Below, one piece after another: positions 1-9,442 of a stretch of DNA of 64,000 bases. Numbering within the stretch: position 1 is the stretch's first letter; each line of letters begins with the position of its first letter. Under the pieces are notes generated by a model. That model searched no databases. It was not told the origin of the DNA and saw nothing but the letters and a program-made list of their open reading frames with translations. Position numbers and translations under genes: made by a program. The DNA is from Acidobacteriota bacterium (GTDB lineage Bacteria; Acidobacteriota; Thermoanaerobaculia; Gp7-AA8), in NCBI GenBank assembly GCA_021325515.1, contig JAJPHC010000054.1:62001-126000 (forward strand), given 5' to 3'.

Positions 1-804
1 GAGCGCCGCTATTACGTCGCGAGAGCCGGCGAATCGGCGATCGGCTTTCTCGTCGCGGTTCCCGTGTACGACCGCGGCGGCTGGTTCTTCGAGGACATCA
101 TCCGCTCCCCTGCCGCGCCGAACGGAACCGCGGAGTTGCTGATCGATGCGGCCATGCGCGATGCCGCCAGCGACGGATGCCCGTTCGTCACCCTCGGCCT
201 TGCACCACTCGCGGGAGAGAAGCGCTGGCTGCAGGTGACGCGCTGGCTGATGCGCGGCTTCTACAACTTCGAAGGGCTTCGGTCGTTCAAAGCGAAGCTC
301 CGGCCCCACGGCTGGACTCCGATCCATCTCGCATGGCCCGCCGGACGGACCGCAGCCGGCTCGCTCTTCGACGCGCTCGATGCCTTTGCCGGCGGACACA
401 TCTTCCGCTTCACGCTGCGCGCCGTGCTACGCGCCCCGGCGCCGATGCTCGCCACGCTCGGAATGCTCCTGATCCCCTGGACGATCGTCATGAGCCTCGC
501 CGAGACGAGACGCTGGTTCCCCTCGCGATTCGTGCAGCTCTCGTGGTGCCTGTTCGACATCGCGATGTCGTCGGCGCTGCTCTCATTGAGCGCGCGATGG
601 CGGCGGCCCCTCGCGATCGCGGCCTGCGCAGCAGCGGCCGCCGACGGCATCCTCACCACGGCCCAGGCCGTCACGTACAACGCGCGGAAGTTGCGCGGCG
701 TGCGCGACGCGCTGATCATCGCCGCCGCGATTGCAGCCCCGCTCGCCGCCGCAGCGATTCTGTTTGGCGGATTGAAACATCGTTCGGCCTCGATTCAGGA
801 ATGA
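1..804 (+). CDS. DUF2156 / LPG-synthase C-like membrane protein (5' truncated)
   Basis: The reading frame is open from base 1, so the gene begins outside the window; at least 267 codons are present. The first ~100 residues look like the end of a GNAT-fold DUF2156 domain (the catalytic half of MprF-type lysyl-phosphatidylglycerol synthases): a strand with GFLVAVP, then a WFFEDIIR segment, a TLGLAPL strand and a YNFEGLRSFKAKLRP segment. About four hydrophobic helices follow (roughly residues 140-260 of the visible part). In known relatives the fold transfers an amino acid from aminoacyl-tRNA to a lipid or peptide, but the substrate cannot be read here. A 45-bp gap separates it from the peptidase gene downstream. 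Confidence 0.72.
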   Translation, partial: ERRYYVARAGESAIGFLVAVPVYDRGGWFFEDIIRSPAAPNGTAELLIDAAMRDAASDGCPFVTLGLAPLAGEKRWLQVTRWLMRGFYNFEGLRSFKAKLRPHGWTPIHLAWPAGRTAAGSLFDALDAFAGGHIFRFTLRAVLRAPAPMLATLGMLLIPWTIVMSLAETRRWFPSRFVQLSWCLFDIAMSSALLSLSARWRRPLAIAACAAAAADGILTTAQAVTYNARKLRGVRDALIIAAAIAAPLAAAAILFGGLKHRSASIQE

Positions 805-849
805 TGCGCAGCGGTATCGCGCGTAATGCAGAAAGTCCTATTCAAAACC

Positions 850-2898
850 ATGAGCAAACGACTCTCTCTCATCCCTCTCCTCACCCTATCGCTTGCAGTA
901 ACCGTCTCAGCAGCCGAAACCGCTCCGGCGTCCAGTGCACACTACGGCCCCTGGGGCGTCGACCTTGCGGCGATGGACCGCTCCGTGAAGCCCGGCGATG
1001 ACTTCAATCGCTACGTCAACGGCAAGTGGATCGACAACACCCCGATCCCTCCGGACAAGTCCAGCCTCGGCTCGTTCATCGTGCTGCGCGATCTCTCCGA
1101 CCAGCGAGTCCGCACGATTCTCGATGCATGGGCCGCCGACACGACGTTGAAGCCCGGCAGCGATGAAGCGAAGGTCGCGGCGATCTATCGCACCTTCCTC
1201 GATGAGGCCACGGCCGAGAAGCTCGACATGAAGCCCGTCGAGCCGATGCTCGACGCGGTGAAGCAGGCGAAGACGCGCGAGGACATCGCACGCATCATGG
1301 CCGGCACGCATACGAGCTTCGGCTCGACGTTCATTGCCGCGCATGTCATGGATGATCTGAAGCATCCCGACGTCTATGCGCTCTATCTGTCGCAGTCAGG
1401 CCTCGGGCTTCCCGATCGCGAGTTCTATCTGCGCGACAACTTCAAGCCGCAGCGCGAGCGCTACCAGAAGTACGTCGCCGGCATGCTGCGCATGATCGGC
1501 TGGAACGAGCCGGAAACGAGCGCGGCGGAGATCGTCGCGCTGGAGACGAAGCTCGCGGAGACGCACTGGACGCGCGCAGAGAATCGCGATCGCGACAAGA
1601 CCTACAACCTGATGACCGTCGCGGAGCTGGAGAAGAGCGCGCCCGGCTTCCCGTGGCGCCTCTATCTCGACGCGGCCGGTTTGTCGAAATCGGCGACCGC
1701 GATCGTCCGCCAGAACACGATGCTGCCACGCATGGCGCAGCTCTTTGCTGCAACTCCTGTGGCGACGCTGCAGGCATACGAGGCATTCCACATCATCGAC
1801 GAAGCGGCACCACGGCTCTCGAAGCGGTTCGTCACCGCGAACTGGGAGTTCCGCTCGAAGTTTCTCAACGGCGTGCCGGAGCAGCGGCCGCGCTGGAAGC
1901 GCGCCGTCGCCGCGGCCGACAACGCGATGGGCGAAGCGATCGGCCGCACGTATGTCGCGAAGTACTTCCCGCCGGAGTCGAAGGCAAAGGCGGAGCAACT
2001 CGTCGCCGATCTCCGCACCGCGATGAAGGCGCGCATCGAGAACGTCTCGTGGATGTCGCCGGAGACGAAGCAGCATGCGATTCAGAAACTCGCGCAGTTC
2101 GGCGTGAAGATCGGCTATCCGTCGAAGTGGAAGGACTACTCGAAGCTCGAAGTCCGCGAGGGGGATCTCGTCGGCAACACGCTTCGCGCATCGAAGTTCG
2201 AGTGGGAGATCGACGTGAATCGCATCGGCGCGAAAGTCGACAAGGCGGAGTGGGGCATGACGCCGCAGACGGTCAATGCCTACTACAACCCGCCGAAGAA
2301 CGAGATCGTGTTTCCCGCCGCGATTCTGCAGCCGCCGTTCTTCGATCCGTCCGCCGATATGGCGGTGAACTATGGCGCGATCGGCGGCGTGATCGGACAT
2401 GAGATCACGCACGGCTTCGACGATCAGGGACGCAAGTCCGACGGCGACGGCTCGCTGCGCGACTGGTGGGCGCCGGAAGATGCGAAGAAGTTCGAGGCAC
2501 AAGCGGCGCGCCTCGGCTCGCAGTACGAGGCGATCGACTTCGCCAATCTGCCGAACATCCACATCACCGGCCGCGCCACCATGGGCGAGAACATCGCCGA
2601 CCTCGGCGGCATCCTGCTCGCGCTCGACGCCTACAAGGTGTCGTTGAAAGGGAAGCCGGCGCCCGTGCTCGACGGGTTCACCGGCGAACAGCGCGTCTTT
2701 CTCGGATGGGCTCAGGTGTGGCGCGCGGTCGAGCGCACCGATGCTCTGCGCCAGCGCATCATGACCGACCCGCATTCGCCGGACATGATTCGCACCTTCG
2801 CACCGCTGCGGAATGTCGACGCCTGGTACACGGCGTTCGGAGTGAAAGAAGGCGACAAGGAGTACGTGAAGCCTGAGGATCGCGTCCGAATCTGGTAG
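850..2898 (+). CDS. M13 family (neprilysin-like) zinc metallopeptidase
   Basis: Exported endopeptidase of 682 residues, close to the usual M13 length. A signal peptide (MSKRLSLIPLLTLSLAVTVSA) favours the ATG at 850 over an in-frame ATG at 826. The zinc motif HEITH has its histidines at about 517 and 521 and the catalytic Glu at 518; the third ligand lies in ENIADLGG (Glu about 580). The family substrate-binding motif is present as NAYYNPPKNEIVFPAA, and the C-terminus is RVRIW where many M13 enzymes have CRVW. It probably cleaves oligopeptides in the periplasm. It ends 7 bp before the convergent VOC gene. Confidence 0.95.
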   Translation: MSKRLSLIPLLTLSLAVTVSAAETAPASSAHYGPWGVDLAAMDRSVKPGDDFNRYVNGKWIDNTPIPPDKSSLGSFIVLRDLSDQRVRTILDAWAADTTLKPGSDEAKVAAIYRTFLDEATAEKLDMKPVEPMLDAVKQAKTREDIARIMAGTHTSFGSTFIAAHVMDDLKHPDVYALYLSQSGLGLPDREFYLRDNFKPQRERYQKYVAGMLRMIGWNEPETSAAEIVALETKLAETHWTRAENRDRDKTYNLMTVAELEKSAPGFPWRLYLDAAGLSKSATAIVRQNTMLPRMAQLFAATPVATLQAYEAFHIIDEAAPRLSKRFVTANWEFRSKFLNGVPEQRPRWKRAVAAADNAMGEAIGRTYVAKYFPPESKAKAEQLVADLRTAMKARIENVSWMSPETKQHAIQKLAQFGVKIGYPSKWKDYSKLEVREGDLVGNTLRASKFEWEIDVNRIGAKVDKAEWGMTPQTVNAYYNPPKNEIVFPAAILQPPFFDPSADMAVNYGAIGGVIGHEITHGFDDQGRKSDGDGSLRDWWAPEDAKKFEAQAARLGSQYEAIDFANLPNIHITGRATMGENIADLGGILLALDAYKVSLKGKPAPVLDGFTGEQRVFLGWAQVWRAVERTDALRQRIMTDPHSPDMIRTFAPLRNVDAWYTAFGVKEGDKEYVKPEDRVRIW

Positions 2899-2904
2899 CC
2901 GATC

Positions 2905-3363
2905 TCACTCGTGTCCCCTCTCTCGGCTGCGGGAGAGGGGCATGCGGTCCGAGCTCGCGCTGTTCACCATCCATTGCACGCCGAATCGATCGGTCAGCAT
3001 GCCGAAGCCGGGCGACCAGAACGTCGGCCCGAATGGCGCGTCGACCGATCCTCCGGCCGCGAGCGCATCGAACATTCTCTGACCATCCGCTGCACTCGCC
3101 GGCGTGAGACAGGCGCGGAAGCCGCGCATGCCGGGATAGGGCGCGGTGTCCATCCAGTCGGAGGCCATCAACACCCCGCCGCCATCGATCTCGAGACGCG
3201 CATGCATGACCTGCTCGCGCCTCTCCGGCGGAACGTTTCCCCCACCGTCCGGCATCTCCTTCGCCTTCATGATCTGCGGCGTGCCGCCCAGCGCTGCGGC
3301 GTAGAACTGCACGGCATCCGCGCAGTTGCCATCGAAAAACAGATAGACGTTGATCTGCGTCAT
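2905..3363 (-). CDS. VOC family (PhnB-like) protein
   Basis: 152-residue protein of the vicinal-oxygen-chelate fold, PhnB/glyoxalase-like subgroup: N-terminal MTQINVYLFFDGNCADAVQFY, a central HARLEIDGGGVLMASD strand and a C-terminal WSPGFGMLTDRFGVQW segment. These are typical of the group often annotated as 3-demethylubiquinone methyltransferase-like, most of which have no known substrate. Start at 3363 is chosen because a GAGGAG Shine-Dalgarno lies just upstream; a longer frame to 3402 would add 13 unlikely residues. The last codons lie in a GC-rich hairpin repeat. Confidence 0.85.
   Translation of the reverse strand: MTQINVYLFFDGNCADAVQFYAAALGGTPQIMKAKEMPDGGGNVPPERREQVMHARLEIDGGGVLMASDWMDTAPYPGMRGFRACLTPASAADGQRMFDALAAGGSVDAPFGPTFWSPGFGMLTDRFGVQWMVNSASSDRMPLSRSRERGHE
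2915..2940. repeat. CCCCTCTC/GAGAGGGG hairpin repeat
   Basis: Perfect 8-bp arms at 2915-2922 and 2933-2940 inside the last codons of the VOC gene and just past the convergent M13 gene. Related hairpins occur at 57840-57868 and 60196-60223, so it looks like a dispersed palindromic element that may also act as a bidirectional terminator. Confidence 0.6.
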
Positions 3364-3398
3364 CGATTGCTCTTCTCCTCGTTCGCCAAAAAGGCGCC

Positions 3399-4073
3399 TC
3401 ATGATCTCGGGTAGATCTCGCGCACTTCGTCGAGCAACGCGCCGGTCTCGACATCGACGCGACGCTCAACTCCGTTGATCGACAGAACCACGACTTCACG
3501 CCGGTCACTCTCATGACGGAGCGCGAACTGTACTCGCCCGTGCGACATGTTCATCTGCTGCACGTCCCATGGCGTCACGGCATCGCGCAGCCGGATCGTC
3601 GCCACGCGAGCACCATCGCCTCGAATGATCATCAGCAGCGGATCGAGCCCCTCGGCTTCCGGATAGCAGCCTCCGCCGCCGAAGTACCGATAGGCGACGA
3701 GATACTGCCCCGAGTCCGAAACGAGCACGTCCGAGAATGAATCCTGTTTGATCGCGACCTCGCGAATGAGCGATCGGCGGGAGTCGTACAACGCGGCGGT
3801 CACAAACTCCGGACGCGGCGCCGCCTCAAAGACCTGGTTGCCTTCGAAGTCGTACACCGGCGGATCGTCGAGATGCATCACCTTTCCCGCGCGCTCGCTC
3901 GTGAAATCAGGAATCTCCGGCCACCAGCGCACCACCGCCAGAAAGCGTCCGTTCGCCGACACGACAGGCGTGTTCTCGACGAGATCGTTCGAATCCCAGC
4001 TGCGCAGCGAGCATGCGTCCGCGGGACCCGCAAGGGCCAGCACGGCCGCCGCGAGCGCGAACAACGGCTTCAT
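3399..4073 (-). CDS. Exported hypothetical protein
   Basis: 224 residues with a clear signal peptide (MKPLFALAAAVLALAGPADA, cleavage before CSLRSWDS). I do not recognise the family. The mature part is beta-rich with repeated strand patterns such as SANGRFLAVVRWW and SDSGQYLVAYRYFG, which resemble WD40/propeller-like blades, and ends DEVREIYPRS. Start at 4073 is preferred over 4100 because it begins the signal peptide; a TAGGGT hexamer sits 8 nt upstream. It lies 53 bp downstream of the hybrid kinase on the same strand and could be co-transcribed. No function is assigned. Confidence 0.7.
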   Translation of the reverse strand: MKPLFALAAAVLALAGPADACSLRSWDSNDLVENTPVVSANGRFLAVVRWWPEIPDFTSERAGKVMHLDDPPVYDFEGNQVFEAAPRPEFVTAALYDSRRSLIREVAIKQDSFSDVLVSDSGQYLVAYRYFGGGGCYPEAEGLDPLLMIIRGDGARVATIRLRDAVTPWDVQQMNMSHGRVQFALRHESDRREVVVLSINGVERRVDVETGALLDEVREIYPRS

Positions 4074-4126
4074 GCTGTGAACCCTAACGCCGCGCAGCAC
4101 CTCGCCGCGGTCACAGTGCGGTGACT

Positions 4127-7100
4127 CTATGTCTCGCGGACCGAGGTTTCGAGCTTCGATCGGAGCCCGATCCAGCGGTCGATCACGTGCGTCAGCGCGT
4201 CCGGCTCGACCGGTTTCAGGATCTGGTCATCGACACCGGCGGCCGGTGCATCGTCCGCGCTCATCGCGATGATCGGCAGGCGCTCGCGTCCCGGCGCGAG
4301 ACGGATGCGGCGCGTGGCCTCGACGCCATCCATCCCCGGCATCTGCACATCCATCAGCACGAGATCGAACTCCGTCCGCGACGCGATCTCCACCGCTTCC
4401 GTTCCGCTCGCGGCAAGCGTGACCTTCACTCCCTGCGCGCGAAGGATCTCTTCCGCGACCTGGCGGCAGATCCGGTCGTCGTCGACGACGAGCACGCGGC
4501 GCGGCTGCGACTCGTAGCTGTATTCGACGCCGAGGTGCTCCTTGAGCTTGGCGAAGAGGAGCGATTCGCGGAAGGGCTTCGCGACGAAGTCATCGCAGCC
4601 GGCGGCCAGGATCTCTCTGCGCTCATGCTCCAGCGCGCTCGCCGAAAGCGCGATGATCGGAACGCGCGCGCGTCCTTCATGACGCTCGCGCGCACGAATG
4701 CGCCGCGTCACTTCGAGGCCGTCCATTCCCTGCATCCGCTTGTCCATCCAGATGAAGTGAGGCCGCCAGTGCTGCCACATCTCGAGCGCTTCCTCACCAT
4801 TCGCTGCCTCGCGCACCTCGAAGCCGGCCGACGCGAGAAGCCTCGTCAGCACCGCCCGATTCAGAGCCGTGTCGTCGACGACGAGCAGCCGGACGGGCGG
4901 ATGTCCGTCCGCGAGCGCGATGACCCGCCGCCGCTCGTTCTCCACCGCCGCGGCTTCGACGCCGGCTGCGGGGAGCGGCACGTCCAGCGTGAACGTCGAG
5001 CCATGACCGATCTCGCTCTTCACCTGAATGTCGCCGCTCATCAATCGCGCGAGATCGCGCGAGAGCGCGAGGCCGAGTCCCGTTCCCTCCTTCGTCCGCT
5101 GTCCGCTCTCCGTCTGCACAAACGGCTCGAACAGACGCGCCATCTCCGACTCCGCGATTCCCGGACCGCTGTCCTCGACCTCGAACGCGGCGCGGTCGCC
5201 GCTCCAGTGCACGCGCAGCGTGACGAAGCCATGCTCGGTGAATTTCACGGCGTTCCCGAGAAGGTTGAGCAGAATCTGACGAAGCTTGCCGGGATCGCCC
5301 ATGACCGCATGCGGCAGCGCCTCCCCCTCCAGCGTGCACGTCATCCGCAGGCCCTTCTCCTCGGCCCTCATCCTCAGCACGTTTTCGACATCGTGAACGA
5401 GCGTCGCGAGGTCGAATGCCTCCCGCTCGACCGTGACGCGGCCGGCCTCGATCTTCGACAGCGACAGCACGTCGTTGATGAGGCCGAGCAGATGCTCTCC
5501 GCTCTTGATGATGATCTCGAGACCTTCGCGGTCTTCAGGATCACGGTTGCGCCGCCGCATCATCAGTTGCGCGAAACCCAACACCCCGTTGAGCGGCGTG
5601 CGGAGCTCGTGGCTCATGTTGGCCAGAAAGGCACTCTTCGCGCGGCTGGCGGCGAGCGCGCGCTGCTCCGACTCGCGCAGCTCCGCGGTTCGCTCGCGCA
5701 CGACTGCCTCGAGCATCGCCGCATGATGGTGGAGAGCCCGCAGCCGCAGGCGGACCAGCGCGTAGATAATGCCGATGACCAGCAGCGCGAACGCGGCACG
5801 CGCCGGAATCGTCTCGTACCAGAACGGCGGGATGGAGACGTCCGCCACGAGCGGCGCCGACCACCGCGCCGATCCCTCAACCCGCGCCTGCACCTCGACG
5901 CGCCATGTGCCCGCGCCGAGATTCTCCACGTCGAGATGCTCTTCGCTCGATGGCGCCGACCAGGCCTCGCGAAGGCGCGGGAGTCTAACTCGATACTGCA
6001 GCGGCTGCGGGCTGAGATACGCGGCCGTCCATTTGAGATGGAGCGCCCGCCGTTCCGCCGCCGGCTCCGCGCGCCACCGGAGCGTGAGCGGAGGCTCGGG
6101 CACTGGAGCGACGTGCGGATCGAATCGCGCCAGACCGCTCATCGTCCCGAAATAGACCGAGCCATCGTCATCGACGATCAGGCCGTTGAGATTGCACTCC
6201 TCCTGAATCAGCCCTTCGCGCGAGTCCCATGCCGTCCACTTGCCGCCGAGGAATCTGCCGGCACCGGCGGAACCGCCGGCCCAGATCGCGCCATCGCGTC
6301 CGCGGGCGAGCGAATAGATCGTCGGTCCGGGCAGGCCGTCCGCCTCGCCGTAACGCAGCCATTTGCCATTGCGCAGCACGGCAGCGCCGCCGATGCCGCC
6401 GATCCACGTCTCGTCATTCGCGAAGAGGATCGCGTTGACCGAGTCGGGAATCGCACCATTCGTGCGCGAGGTGAGTTGCTCGACGGCGTCGCCGCGGCAG
6501 ATCGCGATGCCGCGCAGCGTCGCGATCCAGAGCTCGCCTTTCGCGTTCCATTTCATGTCGCGCACATGCAGGTCGGGCAACTGTCGATTGATGGCGTCGA
6601 CGGCGTGCCATCCGTTGTCATCGCGGACGAACACGCCCTGCGTCGAGCTCCCCGCGAACCAGCGGCCATCAGGACTGCGGAACAGGCCCATGACGAATCC
6701 GGATGGGAGCGTCAGTACCTGCCGAAACTTTTCTCCCGGCTTCGCTTCGTAGATTCCGAAACGCGTTCCGGCGATGAAGAACCCCGGCTCCGGTTCGACG
6801 ACGTGGCGGACGTCGTTCGTCAGACCGTCAGCCGCGTCGTAGCGGCGCGGCGCGCCATCGCTGAGTTTCAGGAATCCGCTTTGGAAGAGCGATACGAGCA
6901 GGGTATGCGGCTGCGCGCCGCGGCTCAATCCGAACGCGGCGATATTGAGCTTCACAGGACTCGAAGGATCGGCGACCGTGCGATGCGACCACGGCTCGCC
7001 GATCCACTGCGTGAGCCCGATCGCATTCAAGCCGAACCAGAGATTGCCTTCGCGGTCGGGAAGAATCGCGTTCACGCCGCCTTCGAACGGCACATTGCGC

Positions 7101-7921
7101 CCATCCCAGATCGTCCACGGAAGTTCCGCATTGCCGAACACCAGCGGGCCGCCGCCGTAGGCACCGAGCCAGATGCGGCCGCGCCGATCTTCGGCCATGC
7201 TGCGAAACGCGGCACGCGGCCAGGGTGTGAAGGGAGCCTGCTGCCAGCCGCTTGCGCCGTTGCTCCAGTGGATCGTTCCCGCAAGCGTGGAGACCCAGAC
7301 GCGGCCGTCGTGCGCGACGATCATCGTGCCGGGACGGCCGGGGAGCGCGCCGGGAATGGCGTCGATGCGGCTGCCCATGAGCCGCAGCGCGGTCGTCTCC
7401 GTCGCGATCCAGAGAGAGCCATCGTGGCCGGCCGCGATGATCGCCGCCTTCGCCGGCAACGGCACCTCATGCCACTTGTTGCCCGCGAGTCGCCACAACG
7501 ACCCTTCGACGTCGCACATCCAGAGCACGCCGTCGCTCGTTTCCGCGAGCGCAAGCGCGCCTTTGCGCGTCGCGATCAGGCGCCACGACGTGCCGTCGAA
7601 GAGATGCACGCCGGCCGCGGATGCCGCATAGACATTCTTCGCACCCGCCGCAATCGCGGTAATGACTCCGCGGCGCGGCGCATTCGCGACATTCGCGACT
7701 GGCGCGAGCGTCCGTCCATCGAAGGTCGCCACGCCGTCGAGCGTCGCGATCCACAGCAGGCCGTCGCGATCCTGCACGAGTCCCATGACCGACGACTGCG
7801 GAAGCCCGTGATAGTTCGCCTTGCTGAAGATGCGGAAGGCGCGAGCCGGACACCAGTCGTCGGCGCGAGCGCAAAACGCGATCGCGGACAGCACGAGCAG
7901 CGCGCGAAACGTGCGGGGCAT
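4127..7921 (-). CDS. Hybrid histidine kinase with periplasmic propeller sensor and two receiver domains
   Basis: 1264 residues. Signal peptide; two-component-regulator propeller repeats to about residue 600 (repeated LWIAT/LWFG blade motifs); Y_Y_Y-type Ig domain to about 710; one transmembrane helix near 720-740 (ARAAFALLVIGIIYALV); HisKA with phospho-accepting His771 in MSHELRTPLNG; HATPase_c with N box (LLNLLGNAVKFTE), DSGPGIAE and GTGLGLALS boxes; first receiver with Asp1060 in the unusual context WMDKRMQG; second receiver with Asp1191 in LMDVQMPGMDG. No DNA-binding output domain is present, so a separate partner must carry the signal, unlike Bacteroides HTCS proteins. Ligands in this class are often oligosaccharides, but none can be assigned here. 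Confidence 0.95.
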   Translation of the reverse strand: MPRTFRALLVLSAIAFCARADDWCPARAFRIFSKANYHGLPQSSVMGLVQDRDGLLWIATLDGVATFDGRTLAPVANVANAPRRGVITAIAAGAKNVYAASAAGVHLFDGTSWRLIATRKGALALAETSDGVLWMCDVEGSLWRLAGNKWHEVPLPAKAAIIAAGHDGSLWIATETTALRLMGSRIDAIPGALPGRPGTMIVAHDGRVWVSTLAGTIHWSNGASGWQQAPFTPWPRAAFRSMAEDRRGRIWLGAYGGGPLVFGNAELPWTIWDGRNVPFEGGVNAILPDREGNLWFGLNAIGLTQWIGEPWSHRTVADPSSPVKLNIAAFGLSRGAQPHTLLVSLFQSGFLKLSDGAPRRYDAADGLTNDVRHVVEPEPGFFIAGTRFGIYEAKPGEKFRQVLTLPSGFVMGLFRSPDGRWFAGSSTQGVFVRDDNGWHAVDAINRQLPDLHVRDMKWNAKGELWIATLRGIAICRGDAVEQLTSRTNGAIPDSVNAILFANDETWIGGIGGAAVLRNGKWLRYGEADGLPGPTIYSLARGRDGAIWAGGSAGAGRFLGGKWTAWDSREGLIQEECNLNGLIVDDDGSVYFGTMSGLARFDPHVAPVPEPPLTLRWRAEPAAERRALHLKWTAAYLSPQPLQYRVRLPRLREAWSAPSSEEHLDVENLGAGTWRVEVQARVEGSARWSAPLVADVSIPPFWYETIPARAAFALLVIGIIYALVRLRLRALHHHAAMLEAVVRERTAELRESEQRALAASRAKSAFLANMSHELRTPLNGVLGFAQLMMRRRNRDPEDREGLEIIIKSGEHLLGLINDVLSLSKIEAGRVTVEREAFDLATLVHDVENVLRMRAEEKGLRMTCTLEGEALPHAVMGDPGKLRQILLNLLGNAVKFTEHGFVTLRVHWSGDRAAFEVEDSGPGIAESEMARLFEPFVQTESGQRTKEGTGLGLALSRDLARLMSGDIQVKSEIGHGSTFTLDVPLPAAGVEAAAVENERRRVIALADGHPPVRLLVVDDTALNRAVLTRLLASAGFEVREAANGEEALEMWQHWRPHFIWMDKRMQGMDGLEVTRRIRARERHEGRARVPIIALSASALEHERREILAAGCDDFVAKPFRESLLFAKLKEHLGVEYSYESQPRRVLVVDDDRICRQVAEEILRAQGVKVTLAASGTEAVEIASRTEFDLVLMDVQMPGMDGVEATRRIRLAPGRERLPIIAMSADDAPAAGVDDQILKPVEPDALTHVIDRWIGLRSKLETSVRET

Positions 7922-8013
7922 GATTTATCGGACCGGTGCCAGTGTACACGGGCATGCGGCGGAGGTGCGCGTCGCCATCATTCCATCCGGCCACGGACGC
8001 CGTTCGTCCCATC

Positions 8014-8019
8014 TACAAT
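8014..8019 (+). promoter_or_regulatory. -10-like TACAAT before the MATE gene
   Basis: TACAAT ends 9 nt before the ATG at 8029 and no Shine-Dalgarno lies between them, suggesting a leaderless or near-leaderless transcript. No convincing -35 was found at normal spacing. Confidence 0.45.
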
Positions 8020-8028
8020 TGCCCCCTC

Positions 8029-9396
8029 ATGCGCGAGTTCAGAGAACTGATGAAGCTCGCACTTCCCGTCGCGATCGCGCAGGCGGGAACGCAGCTCATG
8101 GGCGTCGTCGATGTCGCGGTGCTGGGGAGGCTGGGGCCGCGGGAGCTCGCGGCAGCGGGGGCAGGGAATGCTGTGTTCTTCGCATTCTCCGTGCTCGGCA
8201 TCGGCATCGTGCTGGGGATCGATCCGCTCGTGTCGCAGGCCGTCGGCGCGGGCGATCATGCGCGCGCGCGCCGCGCGCTTTGGCAGGGCGTCTGGCTGGC
8301 GATCATCGTCACGACGATTCTCACGATCATCCTGCTGATCGGCGCGTCGTTCATGTGGGTCATCGGCGCACCGGAGCTGGTGGAGCACGCGCGCGCGTTT
8401 CTCGTCGTGAGGACGACGAGCCTGCTCCCCTTCCTGCTCTTCTTCGTCGTCCGTTCGTATCTGCAGGCCTACGGCCGGACGCAGGCGCTGATCATCGCCA
8501 TGGTCGTCGCGAACATCCTGAACCTCGGGGGCGATCTGCTGCTCGTCTTCGGAGGTGCGGCGCTGCCGGCGTGGTGCGGGCCGTTGCGCGCGATTCCGGC
8601 GCTCGGCGTGCCGGGGGCCGCGCTGGCCACGACGATCTGCACGATCGCGGAGGTGGCGATCGTGGCCATCCCGCTGCGCTCGATCCCGGTGAAGGGTCAT
8701 CAACATGTTGACCATCGCCCGAGTCCGCGCGACGTCCTGCGCGCGCTGCAGGTCGGCCTGCCGATCGGCTTCCAGATGGGTGCGGAAGTCGGCATCTTCG
8801 CGCTCGTCGCTCTGCTCGCCGGTCACTCCGGAGCGCTGCAGCTCGCCGCGCATCAGGTGGCGATCAGTCTCGCGTCGTTCACGTTCACGCTCGCGCTGGG
8901 GATCTCCGCCGCGGCGTCGGTGCGCGTCGGGCTCGCGATCGGCGCACGCGATCAGGCGGCGACGCGCCGCGCCGGGCACGTCGCGTTTCTCGGCGGCGTG
9001 ATGCTGATGGGTACGAGCGCTGCGATGTTCGCCTTGATTCCGCGCCAGCTCGCGCGAATCCTCACCGATCAGCCGCGCGTGCTCGATGCGGCGGTACCAC
9101 TGCTGATGGTGGTCGCGTTCTTCCAATTGTCTGACGGCATTCAGGCGGTCGGCGCCGGCGTGCTTCGCGGCGCGGGCGACACCCGTTACACGCTCTACGC
9201 GAACCTGGCCGGGCACTGGCTCATCGGGCTCCCCGTCGCGCTCTTTCTGGGGTTTCATCTCGGCTGGGGCGTCGTCGGATTGTGGTGGGGGCTCTTCGCG
9301 GGATTGACGGTCGTGGCGGCTGCTCTGCTGCTGCGATTCGAGCTTCTGTCGCGGCAGACGATCGAGCCTTTGCATGTCGCGCCGGAGGCGACTTAG
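8029..9396 (+). CDS. MATE family multidrug/cation antiporter
   Basis: 455-residue inner-membrane protein with about twelve hydrophobic helices in two MatE halves (starting near residues 5 and 235). NorM/MdtK-like features include the N-terminal [22 protein letters not shown] and the second-half [18 protein letters not shown]. It would export cationic compounds using a Na+ or H+ gradient. The in-frame ATG at 7936 would add a non-membrane, low-quality extension, so 8029 is used. The hybrid kinase is divergent upstream. A TCAACATGTTGA palindrome lies inside the gene at 8700-8711. Confidence 0.93.
   Translation: MREFRELMKLALPVAIAQAGTQLMGVVDVAVLGRLGPRELAAAGAGNAVFFAFSVLGIGIVLGIDPLVSQAVGAGDHARARRALWQGVWLAIIVTTILTIILLIGASFMWVIGAPELVEHARAFLVVRTTSLLPFLLFFVVRSYLQAYGRTQALIIAMVVANILNLGGDLLLVFGGAALPAWCGPLRAIPALGVPGAALATTICTIAEVAIVAIPLRSIPVKGHQHVDHRPSPRDVLRALQVGLPIGFQMGAEVGIFALVALLAGHSGALQLAAHQVAISLASFTFTLALGISAAASVRVGLAIGARDQAATRRAGHVAFLGGVMLMGTSAAMFALIPRQLARILTDQPRVLDAAVPLLMVVAFFQLSDGIQAVGAGVLRGAGDTRYTLYANLAGHWLIGLPVALFLGFHLGWGVVGLWWGLFAGLTVVAAALLLRFELLSRQTIEPLHVAPEAT
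8700..8711. repeat. TCAACATGTTGA palindrome, copy 1
   Basis: 12-bp perfect palindrome within the MATE coding sequence (reads as part of Gln-His-Val-Asp). The same core occurs at 61928-61939 and 62779-62790, and a variant at 54028-54041. Confidence 0.7.
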
Positions 9397-9442
9397 TTCT
9401 GCTACAGTTGCGCCGAAAAATCGGGCTGAAGATCGGAGCGTC

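Noticed and set aside
4121-8050. A 1309-codon open frame on the plus strand, antisense to the hybrid kinase
   Set aside because: It is longer than the kinase but has Arg/His-rich, low-complexity sequence and no domains. The minus strand shows complete sensor, HisKA, HATPase and receiver motifs. It is a high-GC shadow.
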